From the NCBI RefSeq assembly GCF_001624695.1, contig NZ_JSEP01000013.1, positions 1-64,000 on the forward strand: DNA of 64,000 nt, read 5' to 3'. Below, in pieces: positions 42,284-52,081 of the stretch. Position 1 is the stretch's first letter, and each line of letters starts with the position of its first letter. Source of the stretch: Labrenzia sp. OB1. Its GTDB lineage: Bacteria > Pseudomonadota > Alphaproteobacteria > Rhizobiales > Stappiaceae. The position numbers and the translations under genes were made by a program. Under the pieces are notes generated by a model. It was not told the DNA's origin and made no database searches. It saw only the letters and a list, made by a program, of their open reading frames with translations.

Positions 42284-42481
42284 TGCTTCATCGAAGCCTT
42301 CAACAGCAAGTTCCGGGCGGAATTTTTGAACGCCCATTGGTTCCTGACGCTTGTGGATGTCCGCGAAAAGATGGAGGATTGGCGTAGACACTACAATGTG
42401 GAACGGCCTCATTCGGCGATCGGTTACAACGTCCCGATCGCAATGCATAATCCCGGTGGCGACCCAAGCCCGTCACTGTGA
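42284..42481 (+). pseudogene. IS3-family transposase remnant (C-terminal integrase core)
   Basis: The last 65 residues of an IS3 (IS407-like) OrfB transposase are visible: FIEAFNSKFRAEFLNAHWFLTLVDVREKMEDWRRHYNVERPHSAIGYNVP, including the final part of the DDE core (the Glu of FIEAFN). Everything upstream is missing or decayed. It lies between the AbiEi-HipA and AIPR genes and marks a past insertion and deletion in the island. Confidence 0.9.
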
Positions 42482-42485
42482 AAAA

Positions 42486-42585
42486 AGCCGGAAAACTCCA
42501 ACCTCCGGCGATCCAGACTTTGGGATCAGAGCAGCAGCCGGGAAACTCCAGATTCCGGCGCTCCAAACTTCGGGCTCAGTGCAGT
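42486..42585. repeat. diverged 50-nt tandem duplication at the IS3 end
   Basis: Two adjacent 50-nt units (42486-42535 and 42536-42585) share AGCCGG-AAACTCCA, CCGGCG-TCCA-ACTT and GGG-TCAG-GCAG blocks. They follow the transposase stop directly and probably derive from the right terminus of the lost IS. Confidence 0.75.
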
Positions 42586-42613
42586 GGAAGAGGATCGGGT
42601 ATCAGGTCAGTGA

Positions 42614-44650
42614 TTAGAACTTTAGCCCAAGGCGTGTTGCTTCGGACATAACGATTGTAGCTTGTTTAGCCTGTTTCGCGCTGATAGGTCGGCCACTGTT
42701 AATGGCTCGGCCGATGGAATAGGCGAGGCTTCGCTGCCAGCTCTGCAGATTATTTGTTTCCTTGGCCCACTTTGATAGGCGAAACCATTCGTCTGCCGGT
42801 ATTTCCGAGACCTTCCTGATGAGCTCGCTGTCTTCTTCATTTGGGGCGTTGATCCCCCGATCGGGGGAGTTAGTTGTATATGGGGATACGGTGATAAGCT
42901 CCTGCTGGAGTTGTTCCCCGATATCGATCTTTGTCCCGCTGACTTGGTCCCAACACTCTTTGCGCTTACACCACTCGGTGATGTTTCTATTATTGGGCGG
43001 GTTTGTAATTACGGCATGGACTTGGCGGGAGACTGTTTTGATCGCTTCCTGAATTGTCGGGGAGATGTCCTGCTCACTCCAAATCCGGTTGAGATCTATA
43101 CATTGTTTCGTGTGGTGCGCCAGCCAGGCCAATGTATAAGTGACGATATTGGCCTTATAGCCCCCGAATGCCTGCTGTTGGACAATTCGATCCGCGCGTT
43201 TGAACAAGATTGCTTTGGCAATTAAGTGCTGAAAATACGTGATATCGACTTTAACTGCACCGCGTTCCTTTAAACGGACCGAAAAGTCGTTGAAATTCTT
43301 TTGGGCCCCCAGGCTGACAATGTGTGGGAGTTGCATCCAGGTGTTTTCGTATTTCGCGAGATCCGTTTTTGTAAATTTTTGTCGGCTTGGGGAGAGAGCT
43401 TCAAATTGGCGCTTCCGGGCGGGAGTTGTTTCACGTGCCTTGGCATCGGCGTACTGACCGCGTGCCCGTTCGTAGAACCAACGAGTGTTGCGGTTTGATC
43501 CGTATGCAGGGGGAGCCCAGACCGTTCTCGAGAGTTCCTCAATGTTCACATGAAAGGGATCATTTGCGTAGAAATCCGCGTCATTGACTTTGTTCTGGCT
43601 ATTAGCATAGCGGGAAATTAGCGGTACGATATTGTCGATATGTTCCTCGGGAATGACCGAGAGTTTGCACTGGACGAAGATACCACTGAGGTCGGCTTTG
43701 TCTTTCTTTGCTGTATGAGCCAGCGAAGCGGTCGTCTGTCCACCATTCACGATCTGCAGGTTACGGATCTTCGTGATCTGCAAAGAGCTTCCATTCTTTT
43801 CAAAATCAATGTGGTCGGCTGTTGCAGTAATTCCGTTGTTATAGGCGAAGAAGCGGTGGGGCTCTTTGATGATGGTCTGTCGGATGCCCTTATTCACCTT
43901 GCCCCTGGCTTGTAGAAATGAGCGAACATTGCGTTCGAGCAGCCGGGGACCGTAGTGGTCATAGATGCTCGCCAGCATGGCGCCAGGAATAACTGCGAGA
44001 TAGCCCTGATAGTCTGAGCCGGGGTCGACCAGGGAGAGGCATGAGATCGGGCTGCCGAATTCTTGTCTGAAGTCGATCTCGATTGGTTCGAATTTCTTCC
44101 CTGAATTCGCGAAGCGGCAGATACGGCGGATATCCCAGAGCTGCCGGTTGACGGAAATGTCGCCTATGTTCTCCGCCGGGAACTCTTCCTGTGTGACCAA
44201 TCCGTTGGTAAGCAGATAAACCCGGCAGCGTGTCAGCTGGTTCCGGAGCTCCCATATGCGCTGAAAGGCATCATAGGCTTCGGAGGCTTCCTCCATCGCA
44301 CTGTGGTGCCCCGCTAGGCCTTTCTTCAGGCAGGCCTCTGCCTGCCTAAAAGCGGTGCCGCATTGTGTCTTAGAAATCGATGCCGGTGGGAGCTGCGGAT
44401 CGAATAGGCTGATGAAGAGATCCAGGCAGTCCTCGTCTCCATTGATAGCATAACCGCTAAACTGCATTCCGCGCGAGCGGTGATAGACGACATGAATTTC
44501 GTCGATTTCTCCGGCTTCAATTAGCCAGTCCGATGCAGCCCTTGTAAATTCTTCATGAGGGCTACTACCTGCCTCCTGACTGTCCGTAGAAGCGATCACC
44601 TCCTGCAGAAGGTCCTTAGCAAAGCTGTTGATCAGCTCCGCTTCGTTCAT
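42614..44650 (-). CDS. AIPR-family protein, last gene of the Z1/MORC defence operon
   Basis: The 678-residue protein carries the AIPR (abortive infection phage resistance) domain, seen as NVRSFLQARGKVNKGIRQTIIKEPHRFFAYNNGITATADHIDF around residues 245-285 and IVNGGQTTASLAHTAKK after it. An N-terminal ~200-residue region is of unknown fold. The family is known from phage-resistance and restriction-type loci; no activity is established. It overlaps the PD-(D/E)XK gene by 4 nt (ATGA), so translation is coupled. Confidence 0.88.
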   Translation of the reverse strand: MNEAELINSFAKDLLQEVIASTDSQEAGSSPHEEFTRAASDWLIEAGEIDEIHVVYHRSRGMQFSGYAINGDEDCLDLFISLFDPQLPPASISKTQCGTAFRQAEACLKKGLAGHHSAMEEASEAYDAFQRIWELRNQLTRCRVYLLTNGLVTQEEFPAENIGDISVNRQLWDIRRICRFANSGKKFEPIEIDFRQEFGSPISCLSLVDPGSDYQGYLAVIPGAMLASIYDHYGPRLLERNVRSFLQARGKVNKGIRQTIIKEPHRFFAYNNGITATADHIDFEKNGSSLQITKIRNLQIVNGGQTTASLAHTAKKDKADLSGIFVQCKLSVIPEEHIDNIVPLISRYANSQNKVNDADFYANDPFHVNIEELSRTVWAPPAYGSNRNTRWFYERARGQYADAKARETTPARKRQFEALSPSRQKFTKTDLAKYENTWMQLPHIVSLGAQKNFNDFSVRLKERGAVKVDITYFQHLIAKAILFKRADRIVQQQAFGGYKANIVTYTLAWLAHHTKQCIDLNRIWSEQDISPTIQEAIKTVSRQVHAVITNPPNNRNITEWCKRKECWDQVSGTKIDIGEQLQQELITVSPYTTNSPDRGINAPNEEDSELIRKVSEIPADEWFRLSKWAKETNNLQSWQRSLAYSIGRAINSGRPISAKQAKQATIVMSEATRLGLKF

Positions 44651-45660
44651 GAGAGCACCTCCCGAAGCTCTGTTCGGAACTTTGTTTCATCAAGTGCATA
44701 GTCAGACGCTACGTCCAGCGCTATCGAATAGCTGATCTCACCCGTGCCAGGGCGAAGGTCACACTCCCGTATGCGTGGGAACTCATCCCGGACCTCGAGG
44801 ACCCCTGTGCGGCGAATGGTGTAGCCTGTGCTTTCATAGATCTGTCTTTGGCGGTCCGCGTAGCCGCGCCCCAGCAGCATGCTGTTGAAACGGTCTTGCG
44901 CAGCCGTACTGCAACTCAGCATCCTGCGGAGCTCATCGACAAGCACCGGCAATGTGGCCGAGCTATTCTCAACGATGGCGACCGAGAGGTAGAAGAGGCA
45001 GAGCCGCTCAACGAGAGTTTCGTCCAACTGCTGCTCACCATTGATCGTCAGTGTCTGGTGCTTGCGGGCGGCACTCGTCTTCACCTCAACCGAGAGCGTT
45101 CCAAATTGAAAATCATGCTGGCTATGGGCTTCTGTCCGCCAACTGGAGAGCGCAGTCTCGTCCGCACGTTCCGCCAGCACGAATTCCTTAAGGAACCAGA
45201 GTTCACCATATAAGCCCCGCTGGGCTTCAGGGGATAGGCCTTCGCCCCCCTGTCTTTCGAAGAAGATCTGCCAAAGCCGCACCCGGTTCAGGAATTCCCG
45301 GACTGTGTCCCGATCGGTGGTCAGCGGCGTGAGTTTTACGGTGAGATCCTCGCAGATCGCTGCGAAGACATCATTGTAGCTGGCATCTGAGGCCGAGAGG
45401 ATAATGCTGAGTTCCCCGGAGCTTGTCTCATCGCCCGCAACTAACACTTCATAGCTGAAGCCCCGGGATTGCGGCAGCGCCTCGGGCAGCGGGGCAATAC
45501 TCTGCGAAACATGCAGGATGAAGGCCCGCCTGAGCCCTGGCTGGCGTATGCCGAGGAAGAGCGGACTGGGGGCAGAAGGAGCGATACGGCGCTTGAGGGT
45601 GCCGGGGGCTCCATGAGAGGCGGCATCGCGTTCTAGCTCTTCCCACAGCGCCTCAGACAT
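44647..45660 (-). CDS. PD-(D/E)XK motif protein (DUF4420)
   Basis: The ~337-residue protein matches the DUF4420 / PD-(D/E)XK family found in MORC-type restriction-like operons. The putative nuclease core is GLYGELWFLKEFVLAE, then HDFQFGTLSVEVKTSAARKHQTL, with Glu, Asp and the E-x-K pair expected at the active site. It is predicted to be the DNA-cleaving subunit. I use the ATG at 45660, which overlaps the Z1 gene by 8 nt; an ATG at 45675 is also in frame. Confidence 0.82.
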   Translation of the reverse strand: MSEALWEELERDAASHGAPGTLKRRIAPSAPSPLFLGIRQPGLRRAFILHVSQSIAPLPEALPQSRGFSYEVLVAGDETSSGELSIILSASDASYNDVFAAICEDLTVKLTPLTTDRDTVREFLNRVRLWQIFFERQGGEGLSPEAQRGLYGELWFLKEFVLAERADETALSSWRTEAHSQHDFQFGTLSVEVKTSAARKHQTLTINGEQQLDETLVERLCLFYLSVAIVENSSATLPVLVDELRRMLSCSTAAQDRFNSMLLGRGYADRQRQIYESTGYTIRRTGVLEVRDEFPRIRECDLRPGTGEISYSIALDVASDYALDETKFRTELREVLS

Positions 45661-48475
45661 CCGCCTCGTCCTCATCTTCGCTGCCGTAACGATCCTCCCA
45701 ATATTTTGTGTTTACTTTGTACTCGACAGCTGTGTTTTGACTGACGCTCTGCGGAAAGCTCACTGCAAAGCCGACAATCGGGGTCTCGCAGACCGGATCT
45801 TCTTTACCGGCAATGTATAAATAGTCGAGCGGGTAAATGAGAAGCAGCCCATTTCCTGCAGGTCTTCTCATACGTATGAAAGGGCCGCCGGGTTCTGTCG
45901 GCTCCTTCTTCGCGCGGCTTTCGCCACGCCTCCAGGCAGCAATCGTGTCTTCGAGTGCTCTGTCTATTTGCTCGTTTTTCAGATCAACATATTGATCCTT
46001 CGGGTCAATAATATTCGAATTTTTCATAAAATATTTGTCGTAGTCTTTGGGTCTTGTCTTTTTTTCGTCGTGAATATCGCTCAACCGAGGATCAGCGCGC
46101 TTCGTAAGACCGATATTGAGGCCGCCGATTTCTCGCTTTATCAGCGGTGAACCCTTCAACCCCTTCTGGCTTGAAGCCAGCATCACCGTCCAGTTCTCGA
46201 GCTCTCCGTTCCTGTTCATCTTTCGAATGTACTTGACGAGCAGATCAGTATCGGCCTTCCGGCTCAGCGGGTGCGTTGAGAGGCCTTCGAAAAGATCGAT
46301 GATCTGATTGGCCTCTAATCCTTCCCAGACATGGTTGCCACGAACGATCTTGTATACTGAGCCAAGTCCGGAGACCCAGCTGTCCAGGCGGGCGAAGTTC
46401 CGCTCCTGCAGACCATTATCTTTGTGGAAGACCGTTGTCTGAGACAACTGACCCGAGAAGCTGACTTGCAGTGTCTGGCCAGAGCGGATTTTGTTCGAGG
46501 CCGTAATGTTGAGCCCGGCAGGATGCGTGCGGACTTTGAGGCCGTACTGCTCCGGAGTCAGTTTGTTGAGCTCCATGAGGCGGAACTCACGTTTAAGCTC
46601 TTCGGTCGCCACAGAGATGTGCTGGTACCACTCGACCAGCTCATTCGTCGTGTATAGTCGGCAGAGATCGAGATATCCCGGCCGATAGCCGAACCACCGC
46701 CCCATCTGCAGCAGCGTATCGTAATTGCGGGCCGGGCGGATATAATAGCTGACGGACAGATCCTCCAGCGTTAGGCCTCGAGACAGCTTGTCGCCGCCAA
46801 CCGCGATGACATGCAACCCGGTGTTCTTATTCTGCTCATAGTCGAGAACACCACCGGCATCGCCATTGATCCCACGCACCTCGATTTTACGGGCGGCATC
46901 GAGCAGGCGAGGCTCCACCGCCTCCCAGGTCAGCCGCGTAAGCATTCGGTCGCCAGTCTTTTCGCAGACGGCAGCTGTGGTGGGTACGAAGTCCTTATCC
47001 CAGAGCCGCTTTATTTCTGCTAGAAGGGCGTCGGCTTGTGGTCCAGTCCGGAACTCCAGCATGCGGCGGATGCTAGTGAGCTCGGTGTCGACCAGATCGA
47101 TGACCTGGCTTTGCACGTTGTTGAAGCGCGTCACATGGATCAGCATCGAATTGTGGACGCTTTGCCGACCGCGGGCAGCACGGGCCGCACAGATGAGTAC
47201 GAAGGCCCGGACAGCCTCGAGGAGGGAGTTCGGCAGCTGATCAACTTGAAGGATCTTGCTGTGCCTCGGTGGAAACGCAAGCTGTGCGTCTTCGGCCTCG
47301 CGGATCAGTGGCAGGCTTCTGTCTTCGACCTCAAGATCCTCAACGTCATCCGGAAACCCGAAGACACGGGCCGCACCGATGTAGTGGTTCGGCGGATTGA
47401 TGTAGTAGATGAAGTTCCTCGGAAACAGATCTTCCCCATGCACTGAGGGATCAGCCTCGTCATCCGGCAGAATGAAGATATTGGCGAATGGCGTCGCCGT
47501 GTATCCGACATAGGAGCTCTGCGCGAAGGTCTTCAGCATTCTCCGGATCACCCGGTTGATCGCTGTGGGGTCTTCATCTTCTTTCTTAGTGTTGACCGAG
47601 GCGTTGTCTGCCTCGTCATCCAGCAGCAGGAGCGGGAGATCCCGGACCAATTTCTCCCCGGTTTCCGGGTTAGTGACCGCCTGACCTTCGACCCAGGCCA
47701 GGATACGCTCAAGAACGGCCTTGTTCTTTTTCACTACCAGCAGCAAGGGATTGCCGCCGAGCGGGATGTTCGTACTCCGGTTTTTTCTGAAGTCTCCGTC
47801 TTTGGAGCTGAAGGTCAGAGGCTGGGCGATCAGCTGGTCATGGCCTGGCAGAAGGCCGACCCCAATCCGGCTGCCATTCTGCTGCACCTTGCCGACTTCG
47901 CTCTCGAAGCCGAGGAACTCAGTATCAAGGCGCGTCTGCGTCTGGCTGCGCAGATCATTGGTCATGCCGGCCAGCACAATGATCAGCTTATAGCCCGCAT
48001 CCGTCGCCTTGCAGACAAGCCCTGTATAGTTGGCTGTCTTGCCGGACTGGACGTCGCCGACCACCATGCCACGCCGGTCCCAGCTGCCACTTTCCTTCGG
48101 GTTGCCGATGTCGCCGAGGATACTGTCAGTTACACTGTCGAGCTTATTGATGACGACGGAAGACCAGTTTTTCTCTTCCTCTAGATATTCTCGATACCGG
48201 TTCCAGAAGCCCCAGGTAATTTCTCCCCGCCAGTCCGGGAGCCAGTTGCGGTGCTTATCCCGCAAGACCGACGGATCAGCCTGCCAGATGTTGATCAGTG
48301 TCGTGATATCGAAAAACAGAGCCTCGTCATCGATCTCTTCGACAAGGTTTGCAGCGCGGTAAGCAGTAAGCAGGGTGCTGATCTCATTGCGAACGCTCTC
48401 CTCAGTCGCGGCTCCCCCTTTGCGGAGCTGGCGGAGTATATCTGCCTTGACATCATCATAGTTACGCTGCGCCAT
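45653..48475 (-). CDS. Z1-domain helicase-like ATPase
   Basis: The 940-residue protein has a P-loop (GMVVGDVQSGKTANYTGLVCKA, residues 137-157), a DEAD-type Walker B (LPLLLLDDEADNASVN, DDEAD at 286-290) and a C-terminal SF2-like half containing the Z1 domain (VIAVGGDKLSRGLTLEDLSVSYYIRPARNYDTLLQMGRWFGYRPGYLDLCRLY). Z1 proteins are superfamily II-like ATPases known from restriction-type operons with MORC/MutL ATPases. It likely translocates on or remodels DNA for the associated nuclease. Confidence 0.92.
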   Translation of the reverse strand: MAQRNYDDVKADILRQLRKGGAATEESVRNEISTLLTAYRAANLVEEIDDEALFFDITTLINIWQADPSVLRDKHRNWLPDWRGEITWGFWNRYREYLEEEKNWSSVVINKLDSVTDSILGDIGNPKESGSWDRRGMVVGDVQSGKTANYTGLVCKATDAGYKLIIVLAGMTNDLRSQTQTRLDTEFLGFESEVGKVQQNGSRIGVGLLPGHDQLIAQPLTFSSKDGDFRKNRSTNIPLGGNPLLLVVKKNKAVLERILAWVEGQAVTNPETGEKLVRDLPLLLLDDEADNASVNTKKEDEDPTAINRVIRRMLKTFAQSSYVGYTATPFANIFILPDDEADPSVHGEDLFPRNFIYYINPPNHYIGAARVFGFPDDVEDLEVEDRSLPLIREAEDAQLAFPPRHSKILQVDQLPNSLLEAVRAFVLICAARAARGRQSVHNSMLIHVTRFNNVQSQVIDLVDTELTSIRRMLEFRTGPQADALLAEIKRLWDKDFVPTTAAVCEKTGDRMLTRLTWEAVEPRLLDAARKIEVRGINGDAGGVLDYEQNKNTGLHVIAVGGDKLSRGLTLEDLSVSYYIRPARNYDTLLQMGRWFGYRPGYLDLCRLYTTNELVEWYQHISVATEELKREFRLMELNKLTPEQYGLKVRTHPAGLNITASNKIRSGQTLQVSFSGQLSQTTVFHKDNGLQERNFARLDSWVSGLGSVYKIVRGNHVWEGLEANQIIDLFEGLSTHPLSRKADTDLLVKYIRKMNRNGELENWTVMLASSQKGLKGSPLIKREIGGLNIGLTKRADPRLSDIHDEKKTRPKDYDKYFMKNSNIIDPKDQYVDLKNEQIDRALEDTIAAWRRGESRAKKEPTEPGGPFIRMRRPAGNGLLLIYPLDYLYIAGKEDPVCETPIVGFAVSFPQSVSQNTAVEYKVNTKYWEDRYGSEDEDEADV

Positions 48476-48477
48476 GA

Positions 48478-50007
48478 TCAGCCGCTTTCCTGTTCTTCCT
48501 GAAACGCCTGAATGAATTCGGGCCGGTGGCTGAACGGCTCGATCGTTAGAAGTCTTGCGATCGCATCTTCACGACTGCAGCCGCTGGAGACAAAAGAGTT
48601 GTAAAGCGATTCTATTACACGTTTAACAGATTCATATGTGCAATCTTCAAATGGTGCTGCAAAGCTTTCAGGAGTTTCAGAGCTCGTGACGTTAATGAAA
48701 CCGACGGGCACCGTTTCCTCAAGCATGCGCAGTAGCGGCTCAACAGTGGCCTTGCTGCCGTTTCGGTATGCGTCTTCAATTGCTGGATGGCTCCGGTTGA
48801 TCGCATAATAATACTTGCCGTGGCGCGCCTTCTGTTCCCAAAGAAAGACGTGCTCCTGAGATGAGCGGCGAGCGGTTACTTTACCCCGATGACGATAGAT
48901 CTGAACCGCTCTTTCTCTGGTTGATTTTGCGATCCGCTTTAGATCAGTACGTAGCGGACCCGGTGGGCGGGCCCGGGATTTCTTGACATCGATCTGCCAT
49001 TCGCTGTCCAGGGAATTGGGCAGGTCTACCTGCATGCGGGCCAGTTTGTGATGCTCTTCCTTTTGAAATCCCAGTCCGAGCCAGTCACCTGGTACCAGGA
49101 GCCGTTCGTTGCGATAAATGTAAAGGCCCTGCTGTGCGTTCCACCCTGCTGGTCCAGCGGCTCGCTTATGGGTTTCTGCTGTGATTTTTGACTGGTGAGG
49201 CAGAACGTAAGGGGTCACCAGGACACTCTGACCGTGAAAGAGCAAGCGCTCCTGTGGAAGCTGCTGCGTTGCAGCCTCATTTTTCAAGAACGGGTCCCAG
49301 GGCTCGATCGGACGATTATTGATCCAGATTTTTAGTCGGCCTGGCTTTTCCAGGTACCGATGGAACACCATTGCAAGGTGCTCTTTTACCTGGTCGATTG
49401 CCTCCAAAAACCTTTTGTATGCGGCGTTGTCATCTGTCTTAGCATCGCCGGTAATACGGTCCATTTTGTCCCATATAACGACTGTTCCTGACTGAGTATC
49501 AAGAAGGCCTTCTTGTTTTGCTTTTTCGAGATTTTTCAGGAGGCGCCACTCTCCGCATTCACTGATATAGTCCAAATCCCAACAGCGAGTAGCTTCCGGC
49601 AGGTCCTTGCGTTTTGACATCACGCTCAGGCGCCGGCACTGGGAAAAGGATGCTGTCTTCAGCCCAAGTCCGAACCGGCCTAGATCGCGGGGTGGGCGTT
49701 CTGCGAGGGGGTTCTTTGAACCAGCACGCATAGCAGTTATAAGCTCGTCTTCTGCCATGCCGTGTCCGTCATCACGAATTGTGATCCAGGAATTAGCCCC
49801 ATCCCATTCGAAGTGGAGCCAGACCGACTTAGCCTCAGCAGAAATGCTGTTATCAATCAGGTCGGCTATGGCTGTTCGAAGACTGTAGCCGAACGCTCGT
49901 AAGCTCTCTACGAGAGCGGCAGGTTCGGGCTGTGCGATGTCATATGTCGCGTCCGCATCAGGAGCTGATGCGATTTGTCCAGTTAGATCGGTGACAGGTG
50001 GCGTCAT
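48478..50007 (-). CDS. MORC/MutL-like GHKL ATPase
   Basis: The 509-residue protein has the GHKL ATP-binding motifs: N-box SLRTAIADLIDNSISAEA (43-58), G1 IRDDGHGM (77-84) and G2 DLGRFGLGLKTAS (108-120). The N-box has Asp49 where most MutL/MORC members have the catalytic Glu. A transducer-like S5 region and a C-terminal part of unknown fold follow. Such MutL-type ATPases were described in restriction-modification operons as relatives of eukaryotic MORC; they are expected to form ATP-gated clamps on DNA. It lies 2 nt before the Z1 gene. Confidence 0.9.
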   Translation of the reverse strand: MTPPVTDLTGQIASAPDADATYDIAQPEPAALVESLRAFGYSLRTAIADLIDNSISAEAKSVWLHFEWDGANSWITIRDDGHGMAEDELITAMRAGSKNPLAERPPRDLGRFGLGLKTASFSQCRRLSVMSKRKDLPEATRCWDLDYISECGEWRLLKNLEKAKQEGLLDTQSGTVVIWDKMDRITGDAKTDDNAAYKRFLEAIDQVKEHLAMVFHRYLEKPGRLKIWINNRPIEPWDPFLKNEAATQQLPQERLLFHGQSVLVTPYVLPHQSKITAETHKRAAGPAGWNAQQGLYIYRNERLLVPGDWLGLGFQKEEHHKLARMQVDLPNSLDSEWQIDVKKSRARPPGPLRTDLKRIAKSTRERAVQIYRHRGKVTARRSSQEHVFLWEQKARHGKYYYAINRSHPAIEDAYRNGSKATVEPLLRMLEETVPVGFINVTSSETPESFAAPFEDCTYESVKRVIESLYNSFVSSGCSREDAIARLLTIEPFSHRPEFIQAFQEEQESG

Positions 50008-50067
50008 AATGAAAATTGGCTGAACTGAAACATAGCTAATGATGTTTCCATGAATTTTCTGCTGTGT

Positions 50068-50565
50068 CTAATCACTAGGTGGCTCTTCAGTTATCTGGGA
50101 GAGGCCCGCGCCAGTGCCTGAAATTTCTTTGAACGTGCCTGGGTGAGTTTTTAGAAAGTATTCGACCTCAGAAAGGACATCATCTAGTACCTTGCGTTCG
50201 GTTCCACGCAAGGCGCATTCCCAGACAATCAGGACTCTCCAACCCGCTTTTTGTAGGTCGTCGATCACACGTTTGTCGCGAGTCTGGTTGCTTTCAATCT
50301 TATTCCGCCAGAATTCCTGACGTGTCTTGGGCCATTTGAAGAGGGGGCAGTTATGTCCGTGCCAGAAACAGCCGTGGACGAATATTACTGCCTTATACTT
50401 TGGGAGAGCGAGATCTGGTCGGCCGGGCAAGCCATTGTAATCGACACGGTATCGGTAACCTCTGGCATGTAAACCGCGCCGGAGATGCATCTCTGGCTTG
50501 GTGTTTCTTCGTCTTATCCGCTGCATATTATGCCGACGTTGCTCTTGGGTGAGTACGTCTGACAT
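50068..50565 (-). CDS. vsr: very short patch repair endonuclease (Vsr)
   Basis: The 165-residue protein matches Vsr, which nicks 5' of T in T:G mismatches that arise by deamination of 5-methylcytosine. Catalytic D51 (LPGRPDLALP) and H64 (VHGCFWHGHNC) coincide in number with those of E. coli Vsr, and the zinc ligands and WRVLIVWECAL are conserved. The ATG at 50565 begins the conserved N-terminus. It starts 7 nt after the methylase stop, so it is coupled to it and presumably repairs its mutagenic sites. Confidence 0.95.
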   Translation of the reverse strand: MSDVLTQEQRRHNMQRIRRRNTKPEMHLRRGLHARGYRYRVDYNGLPGRPDLALPKYKAVIFVHGCFWHGHNCPLFKWPKTRQEFWRNKIESNQTRDKRVIDDLQKAGWRVLIVWECALRGTERKVLDDVLSEVEYFLKTHPGTFKEISGTGAGLSQITEEPPSD

Positions 50566-50572
50566 GATCACG

Positions 50573-52081
50573 TCAGCCCGCGGATACGAAAGAAGTTTTG
50601 CTCTCCTCACTCAGAGAGCCTACCTCTGAGAACGCCTGCATCATCGTTTTCGCCAATGCAAAAGCGAGCAGCGGTGGAACTGCGTTGCCGATTTGTTGGA
50701 AAGCTTGGTTCATGGCGCCACTAAACACAAAACCGTCAGGGAACGATTGCAGTCTCGCAGCCTCACGGACAGAAATTGTTCGAGCTTGGTTGCTGTCATA
50801 GTGGATATGGCTGTAGCTGTCTTTGCCCAGATGGGCCATTATCGTGCGGGCTGGATAATCCCTCCACATCTTCCGCCACTTGTTAGGAAATTTCGTATGA
50901 TCGTATGGCGGAACGATGCTTTTGTGGAGGTCTTCATACTCGGGTGAATTTGCACCAATGCTTTCCCCTCGTTCTCTGGCTTCCTTGAGCTTCTCCTTGA
51001 ACATTGTGAGCGCGTGTTCATAGGCTTGAGGGTACTGATCCCCTGGGCTCATACGAGAGAAAATCTCGTAGTCCCGCGGCAAAAAACGGATAACGTGATC
51101 GCGGATACCCGCCGCAGCTTCAAAGTTTGGCCACTCTTTCATCTGTTTTGCAAAGGCCGAGGCCGTACGTTTTGCATCATAGGAAGTTAGCTGGTCCAGG
51201 CGGCGCGCGCCTCGCTTCAAGATACCTTTTTTCAGCATCTCTCGTGCCCGAAGTTCTGGAAGATCTCCAATCGCTTCATGTGCAGTTACTGCAGGGGGCA
51301 AAGGGCCTACAGCCTCAGGAGGTGCTATGTAGTTGTGCGTGTTTCCAGTTTGAGTTGCAGCGGTAACGAGCTTGAGTGCCACGTTGCGCGAGCTTTTATA
51401 TCCTGGTGGCAGGTTGACCCTATGCGTAGGCTCAGGGAAATGAATGCTCTGGGCAAGCTCCCGGCGGAAAGCAATCAGAAACATGCGCTCCCGCATCTGT
51501 GGTACGCCGTAGTATGCTGCATTGAGGAGCGTGTAAGCGCATACATAACCGCGATCCTCAAGAACTTCGCAGACTTCCTGAGGAACATTGTGCCCCCCAA
51601 AATTCATAACGTCAGGAACATTTTCCATCAGTATTGCAAGTGGGGTGAACGCTTGGACGTAATTCAGGTATGCGGTGTAGAGCTTGGCGCGCGGATCATG
51701 TCGAAATGCCTCGGGATGATTTTCAATCTCCCGCAATTTAGATCTTCCAACTCGCGCAAATGCTTGGCATGGCGGTCCGCCAATTATCACGTCTACCGCT
51801 GTTTTAATGTCGCCAATGCCTAAGTCTTGGACAAGTTGGATGGGCTCTACTTGTGTAATGTCCAATGGGACAGCGCGGAGATGATCACCGGGATGAAAAT
51901 TCTGAGCATGCGAAGCTGCTGCAACCGGGTTATTTTCAACGGAGGCAGTTATCTCGAAGCCTGCCTTTTGAAAGCCGAGGGACAAGCCACCGCAACCGGA
52001 AAAGAGGTCGAGTACTCGGGGCGCGGCGCCGCAGCTCAATCGACGTAACTTTTGGTCTACTGCCCCGTTACTCAATTTCAT
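50573..52081 (-). CDS. DNA (cytosine-5) methyltransferase
   Basis: The 502-residue protein is a C5 cytosine methylase: motif I VLDLFSGCGGLSLGF (23-37), motif IV GGPPCQAFARVG with nucleophile C105, motif VI LMENVPDV (E153), a long target-recognition region and late motifs (SVREAARLQSFPDGFVF; QIGNAVPPLLAFALAKTM). Recognition sequence cannot be read. It probably marks self DNA for the downstream MORC/Z1/PD-(D/E)XK/AIPR proteins. It overlaps the small RHH-like gene by 14 nt. Confidence 0.95.
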   Translation of the reverse strand: MKLSNGAVDQKLRRLSCGAAPRVLDLFSGCGGLSLGFQKAGFEITASVENNPVAAASHAQNFHPGDHLRAVPLDITQVEPIQLVQDLGIGDIKTAVDVIIGGPPCQAFARVGRSKLREIENHPEAFRHDPRAKLYTAYLNYVQAFTPLAILMENVPDVMNFGGHNVPQEVCEVLEDRGYVCAYTLLNAAYYGVPQMRERMFLIAFRRELAQSIHFPEPTHRVNLPPGYKSSRNVALKLVTAATQTGNTHNYIAPPEAVGPLPPAVTAHEAIGDLPELRAREMLKKGILKRGARRLDQLTSYDAKRTASAFAKQMKEWPNFEAAAGIRDHVIRFLPRDYEIFSRMSPGDQYPQAYEHALTMFKEKLKEARERGESIGANSPEYEDLHKSIVPPYDHTKFPNKWRKMWRDYPARTIMAHLGKDSYSHIHYDSNQARTISVREAARLQSFPDGFVFSGAMNQAFQQIGNAVPPLLAFALAKTMMQAFSEVGSLSEESKTSFVSAG

